Source: Aquatica leii
Taxonomy: Eukaryota; Arthropoda; Insecta; Coleoptera; Lampyridae
Length of the DNA stretch: 64,000 bases
Reading direction: 5' to 3'
Assembly: GCA_035610365.1 (NCBI GenBank)
Contig: CM069433.1
Coordinates: 58,332,487-58,396,486, forward strand
Shown here: piece after piece, positions 44,935 to 57,599 of the stretch
How positions within the stretch are numbered: the first letter of the stretch is position 1
Layout: each line of letters starts with the position of its first letter
Notes under the pieces: model-generated
What the model was told of the DNA's origin: nothing
Databases searched by the model: none
What the model saw: only the letters and a program-made list of their open reading frames with translations
Position numbers and translations under genes: made by a program

Positions 44935-47900
44935 TATGTTTAGGTTGATACTATGCATGTACACGTTTCTGATTTTAACTAAAACATCTGTTAGTAGATA
45001 ATTTTAAAATAATGTTACTAACAATTTGTTAACTGTCTAATTATAAGTAAATGTAATAAGCAATACAAACTATTGTTACAATTTACATACATTTTAAAAT
45101 ATTTATTGTCATTTAAGCACGCTTATCAACAACATTTATAAAAATAAATAATATTTTTAAATTACAACATAATTTGTACAATATATAATTAAATTTTAGC
45201 TTAAACATATTTCATATTTTACGATTAAAGTAAAAAAGAATATATAGTAACTCTTTTGTATTATTTAGCGCGGTTTTATGCTTTTCTAGTTACTCCTCGT
45301 GTTTGGTTGTATTTCTGCAAATGCATAAAACTTCCGTTACATAATCGAATATAAACGATGAAACTAGCAGAGGTAAAACTAAAACTAATTGCATTTGTAA
45401 ACAACGTTGTTATGCTTGCAGTTTTAATACGTTTTTAAATCTCCCGCTTAAATAACTGTAATTTGTTCTATATAGTGTAAACGGGATATTTGTTTTTGCT
45501 TCTCCTAAATATAAAATAAACAAATTTTTGTAGTATTATTTAAAAAATTGTCTATTATTATTTATTCTGTAGCACATTCATTTTCTTGTACGAGTACGAG
45601 CGTAGAAGTCCACGAGTGTCAAATTTTGATTTTAACAAAGTAGTAGACTGTACTTTCTCCACAACCAAAAAATATACAAATACAGTGCAACAAAATTAAC
45701 CGTTAACAAACTTAGTTTATCGTAACAATTAAACAAAATCATTTTTATAACCATGTATTAAGATTTATTTATCTAAGTGTTTCTAAAATTACTGAAATTC
45801 TAAGCAAATGTATTTTTTGTAGATTTTTTAGTATAACTTTATTCAGGTATAAATAAAAAAAATATCAAAACGGCGCGTTTTCATTTTACAGTTTTTATAT
45901 CCATACTTATCTATTTTGTTTGACCAATGTAAAAAAATTGATTCTATTGTTAGAACTGTTTATTTAAGAAAACGACTGACAAGCAGTTCTTTTAGAGAAA
46001 ATGAATAAACTAATTATGAGACGTTACCGTTTTTGTGACGATGATTTGCAGTAAACTAACATAGTATTTCTTTATAATACACAATAAATTTTTTATTAAA
46101 AAAAACGAAACGTAGAAAAAAGAATCAGTTGGTACCTTGCTCAATTAAATTTAGTAATACCAAAAAACATATTCCCATTACGGTGAAGTTATTGATGAAA
46201 AATTAGATATAGGATTGTCTCGTAAAAAATAAGTAATAATACATTAATTTGTAAAATAAGCAAAGATTTTTGGTAAAATGTGTGATACTCTTGTGGAATA
46301 CAGGTCATGGATATACTAATTTTGTTCTGATTAACATCTTAAGCATTTTAAGTAAAAATCGTTTTAATTTTGTTCACTACAAATTCAGGAGTATTTGACT
46401 TATGAAGATAATTAAAATAAAAAAATGAAAACAGCTGTTTTCTTGCTCTTGAAATGTTTTTTTTAAGTCTCTACATACATGACATTCTTTTTTATAATAC
46501 CACCAACTCTTAAAATTCATGATTTTGTTTCCTGAAATCTTTTGAGCACTTGCAATTATTATTTAGTGGGTGTATTCGTGCACAAAAAATATACGATTGT
46601 GTTTCTTTAAACATCTCTTGATAACACCGAAGTTTCTATCGTTAGGCAAAAAGAATGCTTTTTATGTGATAAAACTGTAAATTCTTTAGCCTCAACTAAA
46701 CAATTCTACTTTTCTATTATTATTATGTAGTTAATAAAACACTAAAAATAAAAGAACCATCAAATAAAAAATAGACCAACTATATTAACATTCGTGTGTG
46801 TTACAAGTACTACATTATGTATCAAATTTTAAAATGAATTGAAATAAATATTTATATATTTTTATAAATACGCGTTGTTTGATATCAACAAATAACCAAA
46901 TATTTTAATTATAGCTTTATTATTATTTAATTAATTTCTTGATTTTTAAATATATTTAAATATAATAATTTTAATTTCTTAATCCGCTAGTAATAAATAT
47001 TTTAGGATTAAAGTAATCACAATCTAATGCTAATGTATGTACTGACCTATAAGTAATAAGCACAAGTATAAAGTTACATCTAAGTTTTATATGCTATATT
47101 AATTTTATATACATTTTAATAATTTATGTTTATATTTTTCTGTTTTATTTACAAGTAATACTTTAAGGTTAAATATAAAATAAATTAAAACTAAGCATAT
47201 CAAAATATAATAAAAACATATATAATATATAAATTTATTCACTTTAAAATAAAAATTTACTGAAATAAATAACTTTTTGTGCTGTTTCGATCAAAAACAA
47301 ATATTTGTTTGTTTGCAAAATTAACTAACAGCAAAAACCTTCTATAGTAAAAAAATCTAGAGAAAACAAACGTCTAGAATTAATAATTATAAATAATAAT
47401 AGGTATTTTCGTAAAAAATCTTTGTGAGACACACAAAAAATAAAATGTGCAATTTCAATATAAAGAATCATGCAGTCGTAGTAATACATAGTAAATACAC
47501 ATTTATTAATAAATTCTTTTAATCTAAAATAATTATACTGTATAGTAGTGTATATTATCATAATTGCCGCCAACGCGTATGTAAATGGTTGTTTAAATTA
47601 ATAGCAGTACTCTACCCAGACAGCATATATCCTTGTTGCACACTTGTGTTTTACTGTCCGTTTTGGATGTCCTTTACAAGTTTTTTAAAGAAAGATTTGA
47701 AGCAAATCTGAATGTTTCTTACATACATACCTGTTAAGATAAAGACAAAAAATAGTTTCTACAAGTTTTCTAAAAAAGTAATGATCGTCATAAAATATTG
47801 GCAAGGATTTGATGAATCACACGTGTTTTAAAAAAATTTTTACCCGAACCGGTTGGAACTTTACGACTCTTTGTCGACATTCGCACTTGTTTTGCTCTTG

Positions 47901-48120
47901 TATTATCTCTTAACAAACGATCTTACATAGTGCATAGTATTAAGCAGTACATGCACAAACACTGTGCAAAATAATACGTCCATAGTGCTTTTAAATTACA
48001 AAATAAACTTTTCAAATCAGTGTCTAATGTAGTTTATTTTGCTATCTGAGTATATTTTCAAAATATTTGGTTTTTGCATTGTTTCTGCACGTTCTAATAA
48101 ATTCAATCTGATTCTAATAA
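44935..48120. other. AT-rich stretch, no gene seen
   Basis: Nothing recognisable. GC-richer patches at 45250-45480 and 47600-47900 have no frames. Confidence 0.4.
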
Positions 48121-48763
48121 ATAACACAAATTGTTTTTTTCTTCTATTATTTATATCATTCGTTCTAATCAAAAAATTTCTTACGTGAATTTTCTCGTAA
48201 CTGTATTAGTGCCGACTAACTCAGATACTTTCGAAGATTGGGTTGTAAGCGTTGTGGTGCTAAATTATAAAATAAGTTTAAAAGGACACCAAAACCGAGA
48301 AGAAAAAATGAGTAGATAGACTCCGTTTAAATCTACCCCGAGCCGTAAGAGGATAAAAAACAGCACGTAACTAGTAGAGCAGAGTACGTTTATTCCGTCA
48401 CAGACAAAGTTAAAGAACAAAGTATATTTTATATATATATGCTAGAACGTAGGTTACATACATAATATAAAGTAAGCCCCCTTTTTTGGTTAGGCAACAC
48501 GTCGCATAAAGCAAATTTTTCGGCATAAACATTCACATTCCGGCAACAAGAATAAAATAATTTGTACTTATAAATTTCATTTCGCAACGGTAACCATCGA
48601 TAAGGTCAAAAACCAAGCGCACCGTCTACTGAAATTTTACAAATGCAACACAAATTGGTAGTTACTTGTGGTAACAACCGAACATGTACGTATGGTCAGA
48701 GATAAAAATGACGGACAAAGTAAAACAAAATTAAATAAATCAAATAGGAAGTAAAATACTCAC

Positions 48764-48990
48764 AGTTACTTCTCCTCGAAAGTCTGCGGCTAGCTAGTGC
48801 AAATTCATAAAGTTAATTTAATGAAAGAGAATTAAACGCACATAGGGTGATATCACAAATACATTCCCTATATCAATCGGTTTAATCTGAAAATAATTAA
48901 TTGCGCCGACCTTCACCCCAATTCAAGTCTACAGTTTTGGTAAGTGTTCTACTGATCCCAAATCTATTCACTCCAAGGTGCAATGACGTC
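48764..48990 (-). other. Candidate minus-strand exon ending in GTGAGT donor
   Basis: On the minus strand a GC-richer stretch reads down to TTTCGAGGAGAAGTAACT and then GTGAGT (48763-48758), a strong donor. Upstream on that strand are a TGACGTCG-like cyclic-AMP-type site (about 48990) and GATCAGTAG. No coding frame. It could be the 5' untranslated exon of a gene to the left. Confidence 0.25.
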
Positions 48991-48999
48991 GTCGTGGAT

Positions 49000-51895
49000 A
49001 TTTTCATATTCCTTGTCACCAACAAATAAACTAACTTTTATTTTACCTTGTCACCACGTTTTCTTTTGTTTAATGTGATTTACATAAATATTTTATATAC
49101 ATTATTATTACCATTATTAAATAGTAGAAGTTTTTATAGTCATATGACCTGTAAAATAAAGAAATTGTTATTTTTTTTTTAATTTAAAGCTAGAAAATTT
49201 CTTTGTAACGACGTATTAAATCGATAGATGGCGCTGCTCTTAAATTACTATGTAAATTACTAAACAGTTACTTAATGTGTTATTAATTTTTAATATGATA
49301 ATTGATATGTTATTAAGTCATTGTAATTGTTTATCGTTGCCAGCACTATCGTTACACAACTGTTTGAACTGTTTTGGTCAGACATATTTCTTCAAATGTT
49401 TTTTGCACAAACACTACTTCTGGTTTATTTTTCTTATGGAATTAAAAACAAATGATTTTTTTGTTTAGATAAACAGAAAATGTATCTAGGTATGCTATAA
49501 GATATTGAATCATGTGCAGTAATTACATTTTTTAATCTTTTGATGCGTAAATAACAAATCAAATATATACTATATTGTTTAAAGTAAGTTAAATTTGTGG
49601 TATAAAAATAAACGATATACGTTTTCTAGATTTACAGTGAACGAGAAATTCAAAACGCACACCCTAGCTTTAATCAAAATTAAACTGGGCTTAGCTGTTA
49701 ATCGCTTATTAAAAACGCACTTTTCTTTGAAGACTTGTTTAATTTCAGAACCCAATTAAATCTCTATTAAAAACCTTTGATATATACAAGTAGTATTTAC
49801 CTCACAAGTATTTAAATAAATTATTAATTATAGAACAAAATATATACAGCAGAATGCAAACAAGAACAAACAAGGTTTTAATAATATGTCGCTTAATATT
49901 TTAATAGCAATAATTAATATATTTCTTCAAGTATAATAAAGGTTTAATAAATTTATCTCCTTAAAGTTTACTTTTCCACTTGAAAATATGATAAAATCAA
50001 ATTTAATAACCTTTATAGTCAAATATAATTTAATGTATTTAATTTATTTTTAAAAATGTATTACATCAAGTAATTTTTAAATTAATTTATTGTAAAAGTA
50101 TTTAAAAGCTACGCTTATATTAGTTTTTAAATACAGTTGATATAAATTAAATAAAACAAGTTTTACATAAACAATAACTATTTTAGTATAATAGGTATTT
50201 AATATTAAATTTAATATGTAGTGGAAAATTTAAAATTACAAATGCAGAAGCTTTATTACATTAAATTTTAACTATGAGTTTAAAATACTCAAGTACACTA
50301 AATATTTGCAACAATACGGTGTTAATTGAAGCATAGAAAATAAGCTGTAGTATACATCTTTAAACGTGCTCATATAAAATTTTAAAATTTGTTCACAATA
50401 TCAAGTACTGCATGTAAGTGTCATACATTTTTAATTTAAATAAAATTAAATTAAAATTTTTATTGCTAATAGTTGCATCATTAAAAAATGTAAAATCTAT
50501 TTTTCAGTTAAAAATTTTATTTAACAACAATTCGTCTTAATTAGTTGAGATAAACTTTTGTTTTCTTAAATTGATATTAATATAGCAATTTCTATTTGTA
50601 CAAAATTAAGAAATTAATTTGTTTATAAATACAAATCAATTATTAGAAACGCATACTAAAACAAATAAATTTACATGTAAACAGTTATGATGCATTGTAT
50701 AAACTGTTAAAATGTTTAAACATTAATTATATAGACTCGTAAAAATATTGATTTGCAGATATTTAAAAAAAATATTGTTTTTAGATTGTTACTATTGTAG
50801 TTTAAAATATTCTAACAAAAGAGACTATAAAACAATTAAATTTACAGTTACGTTTTGTTGCTTTTACCAAACATATAAAGAGAATGATGGGTTCAATTAC
50901 TAGTTGTATTTAATTATAGAATGAGAAGGTTACAGTAAATAAATACTATCAAATACCAAGTCGCGTTTTCAAAGGGATAAAAAATAATTACGCACATCCC
51001 TTTTGTGATCAATTCTAAATTAAAACGAAAATGAATGTTTTTCTGTTTAAAACGATTGCTGCAATGCGTGTAGTAAACATACATTAGATTAAGATCGATA
51101 ATCGTGGCATTTCTACCAGTAAACTTCAATAAATTCTTATTCAAATTTTTTATGTAAATGTATTAATAAAATTCAATATTAAGCGATAATTTATAACTGC
51201 AATTATTTACTACTTATTTTGCGACTAATAAATAACATCTACTTTATATTGTAAAAAACGTTTGAACTTCTGCATAAAAGTAAAAATTTTACTAATTGAA
51301 GAATGTAGTATTTAAATTAAGCATGCTGATTCTAATTATAACATAACAGAACTTTAATAATTCAATTATTATATGAACTTAATCATAGCAATAATGACAG
51401 ATTCTGTATCTGTAGTTTAAATTGTACAATCAAATGTTAACCCTGTCTGTTATTGTTATAGTAATTAATTTATAGTTAAAAGAATTTTATTTATTACAAT
51501 AATTTATTAAATAATCAAATTTCTTGTACCGTTTATTTTATTTCTTAAACTGCAATTTAAAAACTGCATTAAATACAAAATTTTTAGAAGATTTTTAAAA
51601 GAAATATGTTTAAAACTATAACAAAATTGCATTAAATACATTAATTAAATAATAATATATCTTTTCACTTTATAAAATATGTACGTAAATAAAATGATTT
51701 AAAAGATATGTTTATTAACTATCAAAAAAATAAAGTACTTATTACACACCATACTTTTATTGTTAATGTGCAAAATTAAATACATTTTGTTTAAATGATG
51801 TATTATGTTAAATTACAAAATACGTTTTAATAAATATGAGAGTATTTTTAATTATATTATCTGACGTAATGGCACCCACAACGATATCTACGTTA
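49000..51895. other. AT-rich stretch, no gene seen
   Basis: Low-complexity AT-rich DNA up to the left end of the DDE transposon. Confidence 0.45.
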
Positions 51896-52283
51896 ATTTA
51901 GTCCTCGCAACTTAACTTTCGATGCACGTTATGAATGACGTAATATTCATACCACAATTTTTAATGTAAAATTTAAATAAACACCGAATTATTTTATGCG
52001 ATTTTTTTTGTCAAATTGTTAGTGTGCTCAATACAGTTGCAGCGTTGTTGGCATCTGTCAAGATTAATTTATGTTTTTACGTCAAAGTGCTCGTTGTTTT
52101 CTATAATTATTTTTGATACAAAACTGTCCTTAAAAGAAAAAATCGGCGTTTTTTTGTTTAATAATCATGTCTAAGAAGTTTTTAGGAAGTCGTGGAAAGG
52201 AGCTCATTGCTTCTTTAATTAAGTATTTTGAGCTTGAACGATATAAGGGTGGTCCTTTGATATTAGTAAATGCTGTGCGAGAG

Positions 52284-52340
52284 GTACTTTTCCACATAAT
52301 ATTTAAATTGTGGTAATTCATACATATATTGTTTTTTTAG
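52284..52340 (+). other. Transposase intron 1 (57 nt)
   Basis: GTACTT to TTTTTTTAG, phase 0; joining gives AVRE-RVAAALNIS, continuous with the HTH of the family. Confidence 0.75.
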
Positions 52341-52518
52341 AGAGTTGCTGCAGCACTAAATATTAGTATATCTACAGTTAGTTCTGTATCTACAGCGGTT
52401 GCTAACAACGAGGTTCTTAGGTCTCCTAAAAAACGTAAGCGTAGTAAACCTGTTACGAATGTAGAAACTGTTAATGAAAACGTAATTCATAATGTAATAT
52501 ACAGAATGTGTGAAAACA

Positions 52519-52572
52519 GTAAGTTTACATGATTATGCTAACTTATAAGTTTATTGACATTATTACTTCCAG
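52519..52572 (+). other. Transposase intron 2 (54 nt)
   Basis: GTAAGT to ACTTCCAG, phase 1; joining gives MCEN-KEHITVQLLWEKL. Confidence 0.75.
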
Positions 52573-52897
52573 AAGAACACATTACGGTACAGTTATTGTG
52601 GGAAAAACTGACCAAAGATAAATTATTTGAAGGCTGCCCAAGGTCTTTACATACTGTTTTAAAAAACATTGGGTTTTCTTGGAAAAAGGACAATCCTCGA
52701 AAAGAATTAATGGATTTATCTGATGTTGCCCTAAAACGAATTCGTTTCTTACGATCTTATATAAAAATTAAAAAAGAAGGCAAATACCAATTTGTCTATT
52801 TAGATGAAACTTGGATATTTCAGAATGGTACTGTAAGTCGATCATGGCAAAACGATGACTTGCGAACCGTGAAGACCACAAAATTTGACGGTAAAAG

Positions 52898-52948
52898 GTA
52901 ATGTTTACTATTTCGTTTGAAGTATGAACTGACCTTTTATGTTCTTAG
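52898..52948 (+). other. Transposase intron 3 (51 nt)
   Basis: GTAATG to TTCTTAG, phase 2; joining gives FDGKR-stop-IVLRAGNKNGF, where the family reads GKRLIVLHAG. Confidence 0.7.
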
Positions 52949-53254
52949 ATAAATAGTTTTGCGTGCTGGTAATAAAAATGGATTTATTAATGGCGCCAAA
53001 CAAATTTTTTTATCATCTACAAAAAATGAAGATTACCACGGTGAAATAAATCAAAAAAACTTTATGTATTGGTTTGAAAACCAACTGTTAAAAAATTTAC
53101 AAAAACCTGTCGTGATTGGACAATGCCTCATATCATAGTGCACTTGCCCCAATGCCACGTGGAAAAAGAGTGCCATACAGGAATGGTTAAGAAACCAAAA
53201 TATTCCATTTGAGTATAATTTTTTAAAATGTGAACTTATTGTGAAAGTTTCATC

Positions 53255-53305
53255 GTAAGTTTTTTTATTATTTTACTGTAAGTTAATAAAACATATAAAT
53301 TTAAG
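53255..53305 (+). other. Transposase intron 4 (51 nt)
   Basis: GTAAGT to AAATTTAAG. Joined protein KVSS then NKSPKVYVANELAEKY. The frame at the junction is uncertain because of a nearby shift. Confidence 0.6.
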
Positions 53306-54039
53306 AATAAATCTCCAAAAGTATACGTTGCTAATGAATTAGCAGAAAAATACAGCCGCAAGGTGTTAAGATTGCCGCCATATCATTGTATGTTCAATCC
53401 AATTGAGCTTATATAAGGTATTTCAAAAAGTTATTACAACAAACATATAGGAAGAGACGGTAAAAGCACTGAAAATTGTAAGAATATGTGGAAAGAATCG
53501 CTAACAACTTTAACCCCAAAAGTATGGGCAGACAGCATTGAACACACACAGAAGATCATCAAGGTATATTGGGACCGAGAAGTAGAATTTGATGTTGATG
53601 ATGTAGCACCATTAATAATTAATTTTGAGAACGATAGTAATAGTGAGGGTTTTTAAAGTTATAATTCTTTGTTCAAAGAAATCTAAAAAATATGCTTTCA
53701 TGCTCAAATGACAATTCTAGGTACACTGTGAATGCTTTCCATGTAAAATATGTATTTAGACCAGGATAGATAAATCAATTAAGTAAAAATGAAAAAGTTG
53801 TCTAAAATTTAGAAGTATTATTTAAAATGTTGTATTACTAGAGATAAAAACAAATAGTTGTTAAAGAAAACATTCAATACATCGCATTTTCATTGACTTA
53901 CATATTTACTACAATCTTAACCTACAAAATGAAATCAAAACAAATTCAGTTAGTGCATAATACCGACAACATGGTTGAATAACTACGTCACTGATGTTAA
54001 TGACGTGCATCGAAAGTTAAATTGCGAGAACTTTACAAT

Positions 54040-56080
54040 TGTAACTTTTTATATATTATTACATTTTTAAACAGCATTTAAGACGTAGATAATACATTGT
54101 ATAAGGTCTGAAGCATTTATTATAAATGGTTTTAAAGTTATAACGGTTTAAAGTAAAATAAATTGCTTACTTTACCCTTGCATAAAAAGTAATAGCAATA
54201 ATGATCTAAACTGTTATACATAAATTTAACAACTCCTACAGTTTCATTTTATTTCAAATATACAGAGTGATTCATGTATATCCAATGTAATTTTACTACT
54301 TTTTTTTTAAATAACACACCTTCTATATATCTTATCATCGGATAAGTAATTGAAAAAGTTTTTTGAGAAGTATAATATTTAGTGACATACAAACACAACC
54401 TCATTTAAAATTTCTATAAACATTATTTTTGGTTACAATTTTCACAAAAAAAATAAATAATAACTGCATCATTGCCATCAATAAAATCACATTATAATAG
54501 ATTTTTATTAGACCATGTACATTTTAAATCAGTTTGAGAAAACTGATCAAAGTTATTTTGCTCTTAAAACAAACAGCAACAGACGAGAAACAGCTAAAAT
54601 ATTTATAATTTAATAATTAATAGTATTATTTAATTGTATAACGATATTAACGTGATAATGTATACTGACTTCCAGAAAAATTGCAACACCTAGAACTTGT
54701 TGAATGATTTTATTGAAATTTTTAGGAACCGTCTATTTTTGTAAACTTAACAAGTAAATTTTATTTGTTTTAGTACTTATTTTAATTAAACTTATTACAG
54801 TTTAATCTAAAAAAATCCACCATAAAGAGGACAGCATACTTTTAATTCAATTTTATAATTATTTCTAAACATCAAATAGTTGATAAATTTAAAACTGTAT
54901 GTTACAAAATCACTTTTCTATTCACTCCGCAGTGGCGCTGCAATCTTAACCTAGATTAACATTACCTATATATAAAACTTTTTATTCTAGTTAACTTTGC
55001 TTTTTATTGTACCTATTAGAGTAATGCAAGTAATATTATATTTTTTTAAAAACTTGTTCAATTACCTATCCGATAGTTTACTTATATATAAGGTGTCATT
55101 TAAAACAAAGTAGTAAATTTACATTTGGTATCAATTATTTAATATATTTATTTTTGTTTAAAACGTTATAACTTTGAAACTATTTACACAAAATTTTATC
55201 TACTTCTTAAATATTATTTAAAAAGGTAACATTATATAGAGTGATCTATTTAAAAAAAATATAAGTTTGAATCAATACTCTAAATTCGATCACTTTGTAT
55301 TTACAAAAATATGTTTAAGCTAAAAGAACGTTATTGATAGATACTAGTAAAAAAATCTTATTAAAGCTTTCTAAGCTTAGTTGCAATCGCTCGGTAGTCG
55401 AATGTTGGGACACCCTTCTATTATTATTGGCACTTTATTTGGTAGCAACTAAAATATAAATCAATAACATCTGCTAATTATTTTCAAACTAACAAAAAAT
55501 AACATTTATGTATGCTCCATTATATTTATGTACTATTAATTACTTTAATTAAAAATTAGCATTGCAAAATGACACGAAATAACATGAGTCAATAGTATAT
55601 CAAATTATTTAGTATTTACACAAATAATCTTTTTGGTGTAATCATAGTTATTTGTACAGCTGGTAGTGTTTATTTCAATTACATACAGTAATAAACATTT
55701 AAAAAAATTACATTTATTGGTAAGTAATTAAAGGTTAATTATTAAATATCAGCATATGCAGTAGCGTAGATGTACTTTTTTATTACATTTATATACCTAT
55801 CTTTCCTCTGGCTTTTCTAATAACCCTTAAATTTTAATGCTATTGTTATATCCATATATACCTTTTACAATAAGTCTGTAAGTTACTACTTATTCGTCTA
55901 AAATGTAAATGTCGTTTTGTACCTCTTAGAATTAAACGGTACAAGCAAAGTTATAAAAAAGGTTGCAACAAAATGATAAAGAAAGTTAGGACTTTTGGTT
56001 TTTTTGTTGTAAACATTGTAAAAGGAATCATCAATTTTCTTCAAGTGTTGTTTTATACGGTATTAAAATTACATTTATTC
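54040..56080. other. AT-rich stretch, no gene seen
   Basis: A TATACAGAGTGATTCA string at about 54261 may mark a repeat end; otherwise nothing. Confidence 0.4.
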
Positions 56081-56086
56081 GAACAT

Positions 56087-56703
56087 ACCCAGTAAACACA
56101 AAATTGATAATGTTTAGTAACAGTTTCAAAACAAAAAATTTATGATTCACTCTTGTTTCAAACATAAAAGAAACCTAACTGCAATAAAATAGCTATAAGT
56201 CCATCGCTGTTTCGCTTATTTGAATCAGTATAGTTTCGGTATTTTAAATTCAAATCTGTTGCAAACTAAATGTTGCATTCGGTTTACGTTTTAAAAGCTT
56301 CGTTCTTGAACTGATACTAAATGATCAATAAATATATGATTTTCTTGTTTCAATAATGAACTAAAACAATTCTTTCAATAATATAATAATAGCAACGACT
56401 AATGCTGACTAATCACAAAGTATTCGTTTTTCCTAGAATGATTCCACTGTTTTGAAAATAATTCAATCTTATTTAATAGATCTTTAAACAATTCTAGTTA
56501 TTCAAAAAATATTCGGTTTTAATAAATCAGTTTTTAGACGGTTGCTGATTAAAAAATGCAAGTACTGAAACGGTTTAAAACTGACTGTGAAAAATCGGAA
56601 CTCTTTCAATTTATTCAGTCAGTTACATGTTACACGAAACAACGTAATGAAACAATTGTTTTAATTTTGTGACTGTAACAGTTTCAATCCGTGTTTACTG
56701 GGT
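56087..56703. mobile_element. Non-autonomous TIR element, 617 bp
   Basis: ACCCAGTAAACAC at 56087-56099 and its reverse complement GTGTTTACTGGGT at 56691-56703 are perfect 13-bp ends. Partial inner matching continues (GTAACAGTTTCAA on the left against TTGAAACTGTTACAG on the right, reverse-complemented). No coding frame. The target duplication is not clear (CGAACAT on the left, AGTTACG on the right). Confidence 0.65.
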
Positions 56704-57383
56704 AGTTACGTGCTTCTGAGGTGTATAACACTATGTGTCGTGCTATTTTAATTAATAATCCAATGAACTATTTTGTTAATCAGAATACATTAATTATAAA
56801 ATGTAATTAGGAAATAAAAATAAATAGTTGGATTAGCGCTTGCCAATATAACAAATGTAAAATTAGTGTTCAATAATAAGTGTCTATTGAGTTAATATGT
56901 TTTAGAAAACAATAAAATTAAAATATACTTTAATCGTGCATTTAAACAAGCTGAAAAAAACTTTTCCTTCAATAAGAATAATTGTTTTGTAGACGCCACT
57001 GTAATCAGAAATGTCATATTAAAAATTGCAATAAACTAATAAAACTATGTATTGTAACTTCTTTATTATTGTTTATTTGATGTTTAATACATTTTCCATT
57101 TTACACATTAGTACATACTAATTTAAATTATAACGCCGATATTCACTGTAGTTATAGTAGATTTTGTTTACTTAGATTAATAATTGACGTATAAGCGAAT
57201 TGGACATTCCAAATGACTATTTGTCGTATTTTTTAGATTAGCATAAATAAAAAAATCAGCTGAAATATTTATAAAAAATGTAAAATCAAAAAAAAACTAT
57301 AACAATAAAAAAAATACAAGGACGTTTATTACGTGCTAAAAGAAGTTATCCTAAATTGCCTATAAAACGTAACATAAAAGTGT

Positions 57384-57581
57384 TTGCTGGGTTTGCTCGG
57401 TCCGATGAGCGTGGGTAGTTCCATAATTAAAATTTGTGTGTTTTTAAATGTCAAAGAAAAAGACGTAGAAGATCAAATAAAAATTAAATCGGCAGGGCAC
57501 CAAATAAGGTCACAGATTCTAGGTTCTGATTCACTAAGAAACTCGTCCGGTAGCTCTAATTTTCATAGAAGTTACCTTTGA
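57384..57581 (+). CDS. Hypothetical frame, unrecognised
   Basis: The 65-codon frame lies in a GC-richer patch (57310-57590): GLLGPMSVGSS, then a Lys/Glu-rich middle (KEKDVEDQIKIKSA), then a Ser-rich end. No motif known to me. It might be a worn exon or a transposon fragment; chance cannot be excluded. Confidence 0.2.
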   Translation: MLGLLGPMSVGSSIIKICVFLNVKEKDVEDQIKIKSAGHQIRSQILGSDSLRNSSGSSNFHRSYL

Positions 57582-57599
57582 GAATTAACGACATAATTC

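Larger units (their letters stand above)
52167..53656 (+). pseudogene. DDE transposase, five exons, few disabling mutations
   Basis: Catalyses cut-and-paste transposition. Exons: 52167-52283, 52341-52518, 52573-52897, 52949-53254, 53306-53656. N-terminal HTH: MSKKFLGSRGKELIASLIKY through AALNISISTVSSVSTAVANN, then a basic KKRKRSK patch. Catalytic core: FVYLDETWIFQNG (first Asp, 52803-52805), LRAGNKNGFINGAKQIF, NFMYWFENQLL, LDNASYHSALAP (second Asp, 53119-53121), VLRLPPYHCMFNPIEL (Glu, 53405-53407), ending at TAA 53654. Breaks: TAA at 52950-52952 where Leu is expected, frameshifts around the second Asp, and TAA at 53414-53416 where Trp is expected. All three acidic residues remain. Spacing without introns is about 87 residues D1 to D2 and about 77 D2 to E, much longer than DD34-41. 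Confidence 0.85.
51900..54032 (+). mobile_element. Near-complete Tc1/mariner-related DDE transposon, 2,133 bp
   Basis: 33-bp terminal inverted repeats: 51900-51932 (AGTCCTCGCAACTTAACTTT, then CGATGCACGTTAT) and 54000-54032, reverse-complemented AGTTCTCGCAATTTAACTTT, then CGATGCACGTCAT; 30 of 33 match and all three differences are C/T. A second block, TGACGTA with TATTCA, follows on both sides after a short indel, so the inverted repeat really extends to about 50 bp. A single five-exon transposase gene fills the element. The flanks are T-rich and I could not settle the target duplication (a TA at 51899-51900 has no clean partner). It appears young enough to reconstruct the exon structure but not active. 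Confidence 0.85.
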
